64,000 bases of DNA from Spirulina subsalsa PCC 9445 (GTDB taxonomy: Bacteria > Cyanobacteriota > Cyanobacteriia > Cyanobacteriales > Spirulinaceae), in assembly GCF_000314005.1 (NCBI RefSeq), contig NZ_JH980292.1:4728598-4792597 (forward strand). Reading direction: 5' to 3'. Numbering within the stretch: position 1 is the first letter of the stretch; every line of letters starts with the position of its first letter. The notes beneath the pieces are model-generated. The model did no database searches. It was not told the DNA's origin and worked only from the letters and a program-made list of their open reading frames with translations. Of this stretch, positions 61,154-64,000 are shown in pieces. A program made the position numbers and the translations under genes.

Positions 61154-61481
61154 GTTTCTTTTCCTTTTTTGGCTTTAATGTGATAAATTGAAATTGACTA
61201 TCTTTAGCTCGTTGTAGCCAAATCGTTGTAACATTAATTGTTCCAGTTTCTCCTTCTAATTTACCTTCGATTCGGTAGAATGTGCCATATTCATTTTGGG
61301 TATCCTCAATCGCTTCTTGTGTTTTTACCAATTGGAGAAGGGCATTTTTCAACGCTTCCGAGTTCTCTTGAGTAAATCCTGCTTTTTGGAGGAATTTTGA
61401 TTTGTCATCCTGTTCTCGAAAAACTAGGAGATATTGGGTTAATTTAGCATCAGGAATAATAACATTTTCTGGAAGCTGCAT
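61146..61481 (-). CDS. DUF6883 protein, possible toxin-like partner
   Basis: The 111-residue protein matches DUF6883: MQLPENVIIPDAKLTQYLLV at the start, then KSKFLQKAGFTQENSEALKN, ALLQLVKTQEAIEDTQNEYG and TFYRIEGKLEGETGTINVTT. DUF6883 domains also end large polymorphic toxins. The gene is followed by DUF4926 with an eight-base overlap. The pair lies between direct repeats (60847-60900 and 61522-61571). Confidence 0.78.
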   Translation of the reverse strand: MQLPENVIIPDAKLTQYLLVFREQDDKSKFLQKAGFTQENSEALKNALLQLVKTQEAIEDTQNEYGTFYRIEGKLEGETGTINVTTIWLQRAKDSQFQFITLKPKKEKKHD

Positions 61482-61521
61482 TTCAAGGATTAAAGATTTA
61501 ATGTGAGTAGATAGTGAATCA

Positions 61522-61571
61522 GGTTCGTAGTTGCGCTTCAGCGCGAATTTTGAGGGCTAAAGCCCAACAAC
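61522..61571 (+). repeat. Third copy of the 53-base dispersed repeat
   Basis: GGTTCGTAGTTGCGCTTCAG through GGGCTAAAGCCCAACAACC is in the same orientation as the copies at 60777-60900. The three copies flank the DUF6883/DUF4926 pair. Confidence 0.9.
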
Positions 61572-61580
61572 CAACCCTTC

Positions 61581-62636
61581 TTAGGACGGGTCAAATTGAC
61601 TCCGAATTAAACGCTGAACAGCACTCACCGTCCGGTTTAACTCAAAATTACGCTGCTCAGGATTTTTCAAATAGGCCGCCTGTTCCTGCTCAATCATTTC
61701 TACATCTTGCACCACTAAACCATCTAGTAGCTTTTGGGCTGACCCAAATAAACTATCTTTAACAAACTTCCTAAATTTAATGGGTAATTTATGCAGTCGC
61801 CAGAACGCATTTAACGAGGTGAAATGGATTAAATAAGCACGGGTGCGGGTTTCATTCACCGGACAGAATAAACAGTAAATCTTGAAATCTTGCCCTAGGG
61901 TAGAATACCAGTGAGGATATTGATACGTCACCGTTAAAGGTTCAGGATGAAGACGACGTAAAGCGGGAAAAAACAGTTGAGAAATTGACCAAATTTTATC
62001 AATTTTGTAGTAACTTTGGGCTTCATAAAGTGCGGTGACGGTGCCAGGTTCTTCCGTTAAATTTTCCAATTTTGCCGATGCCCAAGCTTGATAATTATCA
62101 TGTAAATGTCCATGATACATATCCATCAAGTTTTCAATTAAAAAGGAAAAGTGACCCGGACAGTCAATGACTGAAACTGTGGCAATGTAGTTAAGATGAT
62201 CCCATTCAGGAACGCCCATTAATTCAACTTGGGTGGCATCTTGATCACCGGGAAACAGCCAGATAAAACCATCTTGTTCTTGGACAGGATAGGTTTTAAT
62301 TTTGCACTGGGGGAGTTTTTGATTAGCGGCTAAATAGGGAACTTCGACACAATGGCCTTGCCCGTCAAATTGCCAGCCATGATAGACACACTCTAGATGA
62401 TCTCCGGCTACTTTTCCGGTGCTTAATTGAACTTGACGGTGAGGACATCGGTCTTCGAGGGCTTGTACTTGCCCTTGGGTATCCCGATAAAGAACGATTT
62501 TTTGTTTCCACAAGGTAACACCTAGGGGCCCGGTGGTGACTTCTGGGCTGCGGGCGACAACATACCAATGGTTAGGATTAATCGGACAAGTCCGAAGGTG
62601 TGGAGTGGTTGCACTCGCGGGGGAGACTGAAATCAT
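61581..62636 (-). CDS. Rieske 2Fe-2S oxygenase (PAO/vanillate demethylase type)
   Basis: The 351-residue protein has an N-terminal Rieske cluster with CPHRQ (Cys64, His66) and CVYHGWQFD (Cys83, His86). The C-terminal catalytic iron site is NLMDMYHGHLH (Asn169, Asp172, His175, His179). Such oxygenases act on chlorophyll derivatives (pheophorbide a oxygenase), choline or aromatic compounds; electrons come from ferredoxin. No signal peptide is present. The substrate is unknown. Confidence 0.9.
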   Translation of the reverse strand: MISVSPASATTPHLRTCPINPNHWYVVARSPEVTTGPLGVTLWKQKIVLYRDTQGQVQALEDRCPHRQVQLSTGKVAGDHLECVYHGWQFDGQGHCVEVPYLAANQKLPQCKIKTYPVQEQDGFIWLFPGDQDATQVELMGVPEWDHLNYIATVSVIDCPGHFSFLIENLMDMYHGHLHDNYQAWASAKLENLTEEPGTVTALYEAQSYYKIDKIWSISQLFFPALRRLHPEPLTVTYQYPHWYSTLGQDFKIYCLFCPVNETRTRAYLIHFTSLNAFWRLHKLPIKFRKFVKDSLFGSAQKLLDGLVVQDVEMIEQEQAAYLKNPEQRNFELNRTVSAVQRLIRSQFDPS

Positions 62637-62692
62637 ATCGGGATAAAATCAGGGTACTCCGTCATTGTGCCATAGTCGTTGGGGGAAATGAT

Positions 62693-63427
62693 TCACCCTT
62701 CGGTGGTGACTAGACCCAATTTGAGGGCTTTAACGATGGCTTGGGTGCGACTTTTTACGCCCAGTTTCTCGAAAATGCGGGTGAGATGAGCTTTTACGGT
62801 GGCGACGGTGATGTAAAGTTGTTGAGCGATTTTATCGTTGGAAACCCCTTCCACAAGTAGGTTTAGCACTTCTTGTTCTCGCTCGGAAAGGTGAATGCTG
62901 GGGGTTTGGGGTAAGGAGCGCCCTCCGTAAAAATGGAAGAGTCGGAAAAAGGAGGTGGCGACTTCGGGGCCGAGATAAATTTGTTGGTTGAGGATGGTTA
63001 AGAGGGCGGGTAAAAGTTGATCAGCGACTCGATCTTTTAGGACATATCCGGCGGCCCCGGTTTGCATGGCACGAAAGATGATCTGTTCTTCTCGATGACC
63101 GGATAAGACTAGCACTTTGCCTGTGTAGTGGTGATTGGCTAGGTCGCGTAAGGTGTTGATGCCGTCTTCTTGTCCGGGGGATAATTCCATGTCGAGGATG
63201 GTGATGGTGGGGTTTTGTTCAAGGGCGACATGAATGGCTTGTTGGGAGGTTCCGGCTTCTCCGACGACTAAAAACTGGGTTTTTCCAGAGTTATTATAAA
63301 AGTCTAAAAGGGTGCGTAGTCCTTGGCGAAAGGGCTGATTGTCGTCTACTAAGAGGAGGGAAATGGTTGGGGGTAGAGTGGGAGAATAATCGGCATGGGT
63401 TGGGGGAGGATTGAGTGTGGAAACCAT
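62693..63427 (-). CDS. NarL/LuxR-family response regulator
   Basis: The 244-residue regulator has a receiver domain with Asp28, Asp29 and phospho-acceptor Asp79 (ITILDMELSPG). A LuxR-type helix-turn-helix follows at about 180-240 (LSEREQEVLNLLVEGVSNDK, VATVKAHLTRIFEKLGVKSR). It controls transcription after phosphorylation. The histidine kinase gene upstream on the same strand (80 bases) is its probable partner. Target genes are unknown. Confidence 0.92.
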   Translation of the reverse strand: MVSTLNPPPTHADYSPTLPPTISLLLVDDNQPFRQGLRTLLDFYNNSGKTQFLVVGEAGTSQQAIHVALEQNPTITILDMELSPGQEDGINTLRDLANHHYTGKVLVLSGHREEQIIFRAMQTGAAGYVLKDRVADQLLPALLTILNQQIYLGPEVATSFFRLFHFYGGRSLPQTPSIHLSEREQEVLNLLVEGVSNDKIAQQLYITVATVKAHLTRIFEKLGVKSRTQAIVKALKLGLVTTEG

Positions 63428-63507
63428 CGATTTTAAAATCCTGAAATGTTAATTTTTTTGACTTAAGTTTAAAAAACTTAAGTTTTCTTAAAGTTAAGTT
63501 TCTTGAC

Positions 63508-64000
63508 TTAGTGGGTTGAGCGATGGTGTAGGGGTAAAACAAAGGAAAATTGCGCCCCTCCGTCGGCTAAATTGCTTGCCCACAGTCGCCCTTGGTGATC
63601 GAGAATGATTTTCTGTGCGATCGCCAATCCTAAACCTTGTCCTCCAGCACGACGAGAATAAAAGGGCTGAAACACACGGTTGACCTCATCTGGACTAAGA
63701 CCACAACCGCGATCTCGAATTTCAATTAAGACCTCATTTTGAAAAACCTGCCAGTTGCACGTGATAATTTCTTCAACGGGACTAAAATGAAGGGCATTGC
63801 TCAAGATATTATCAAAAACTTGTTTGATTTGCCACTGGTCAACGGGAATGATTACAGGTTGATCGGGGTAGTCTACCTCAATTTTTTTTTCTTCTAAAAG
63901 AAGATATAAACCTTGTAAACTATTGAGTAAAATGGTGCGTATATTATAAGGGGCAATTTGTAAATTAGCTTGTTGTCCACAATAGAGTAAATCGGTTAAG
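63508..64000 (-). CDS. Sensor histidine kinase, C-terminal part, cut by right edge
   Basis: An open frame enters from the right edge and stops at 63508. It contains the end of the dimerisation helix region (TDLLYCGQQANLQIAPYNIR) and a full HATPase_c domain: QVFDNILSNALHFSP (N box), IRDRGCGLSPDE (G1), VFQPFYSRRAGGQGLGLAIA (F and G2 boxes). The His box and sensor domains are outside the window. Paired with the LuxR-type regulator downstream. Confidence 0.92.
   Translation of the reverse strand, partial: LTDLLYCGQQANLQIAPYNIRTILLNSLQGLYLLLEEKKIEVDYPDQPVIIPVDQWQIKQVFDNILSNALHFSPVEEIITCNWQVFQNEVLIEIRDRGCGLSPDEVNRVFQPFYSRRAGGQGLGLAIAQKIILDHQGRLWASNLADGGAQFSFVLPLHHRSTH

Overview
The window is cyanobacterial chromosome. 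It carries psbX, petN, ycf4, ycf66, nblS, pipX, an ndhF3-ndhD3-cupA type CO2-uptake cluster and many copies of the HIP1 octamer GCGATCGC. The moderate GC content, heptamer repeats (TTCCCTA-like) and many small dispersed repeats fit a filamentous or colonial non-model cyanobacterium of the Oscillatoriales/Spirulinales kind. That placement is inference; no marker here fixes the genus.

Layout. 1-8.3 kb: a CHASE2 adenylate cyclase cut by the left edge, a DUF928 protein, the purD-nblS pair, a Uma2 nuclease-like gene beside two back-to-back MITEs, and a PsiE-like membrane protein. 8.7-13.6 kb: NDH-1MS genes ndhF3, ndhD3 and cupA. 13.6-18.8 kb: two tnpB remnants, a DUF4230 protein, a two-domain peptide ABC ATPase and small genes. 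19.4-25.2 kb: rlmD, tRNA-Ala, dnaB, a secreted adenosine deaminase and a CsaA-like tRNA-binding protein. 25.3-32.4 kb: psbX, ycf66, a TolB-like lipoprotein, tRNA-Gly, gltD and mnmG. 32.6-36.2 kb: a heavy-metal P-type ATPase island with an HMA2 protein and two DUF5132-like small membrane proteins. 36.6-47.2 kb: a tnpB fragment with its right end, ycf4, a cyclophilin, an aldo/keto reductase, a half-size GDT1 exporter, a GH63-like glycosidase and a tandem pair of Rpn/DUF2887 nuclease-transposase genes. 47.4-57 kb: Uma2, pepA, petN, RDD, rpmG-rpsR, a DUF937 protein, a divergent kinase-like protein, holA, a 2H phosphoesterase and an EamA transporter. 57-64 kb: pipX-pipY-sepF-proC (interrupted by a MITE and a Uma2 gene), a DUF6883/DUF4926 pair bracketed by direct repeats, a Rieske oxygenase and a two-component pair cut by the right edge.

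The most notable non-gene structure is a family of right-end or guide-RNA-like hairpins from IS200/IS605-type tnpB elements, scattered over at least six loci. Several copies show paired base changes that keep the stem. Other structure includes a CTGCTGAATAA-ended MITE family found beside two of three Uma2 genes, a repeat that supplies the proC stop codon and flanks the DUF6883/DUF4926 pair, IS200-like palindromic elements at 1.6, 28.2 and 42.1 kb, and four short gene fragments with no start.
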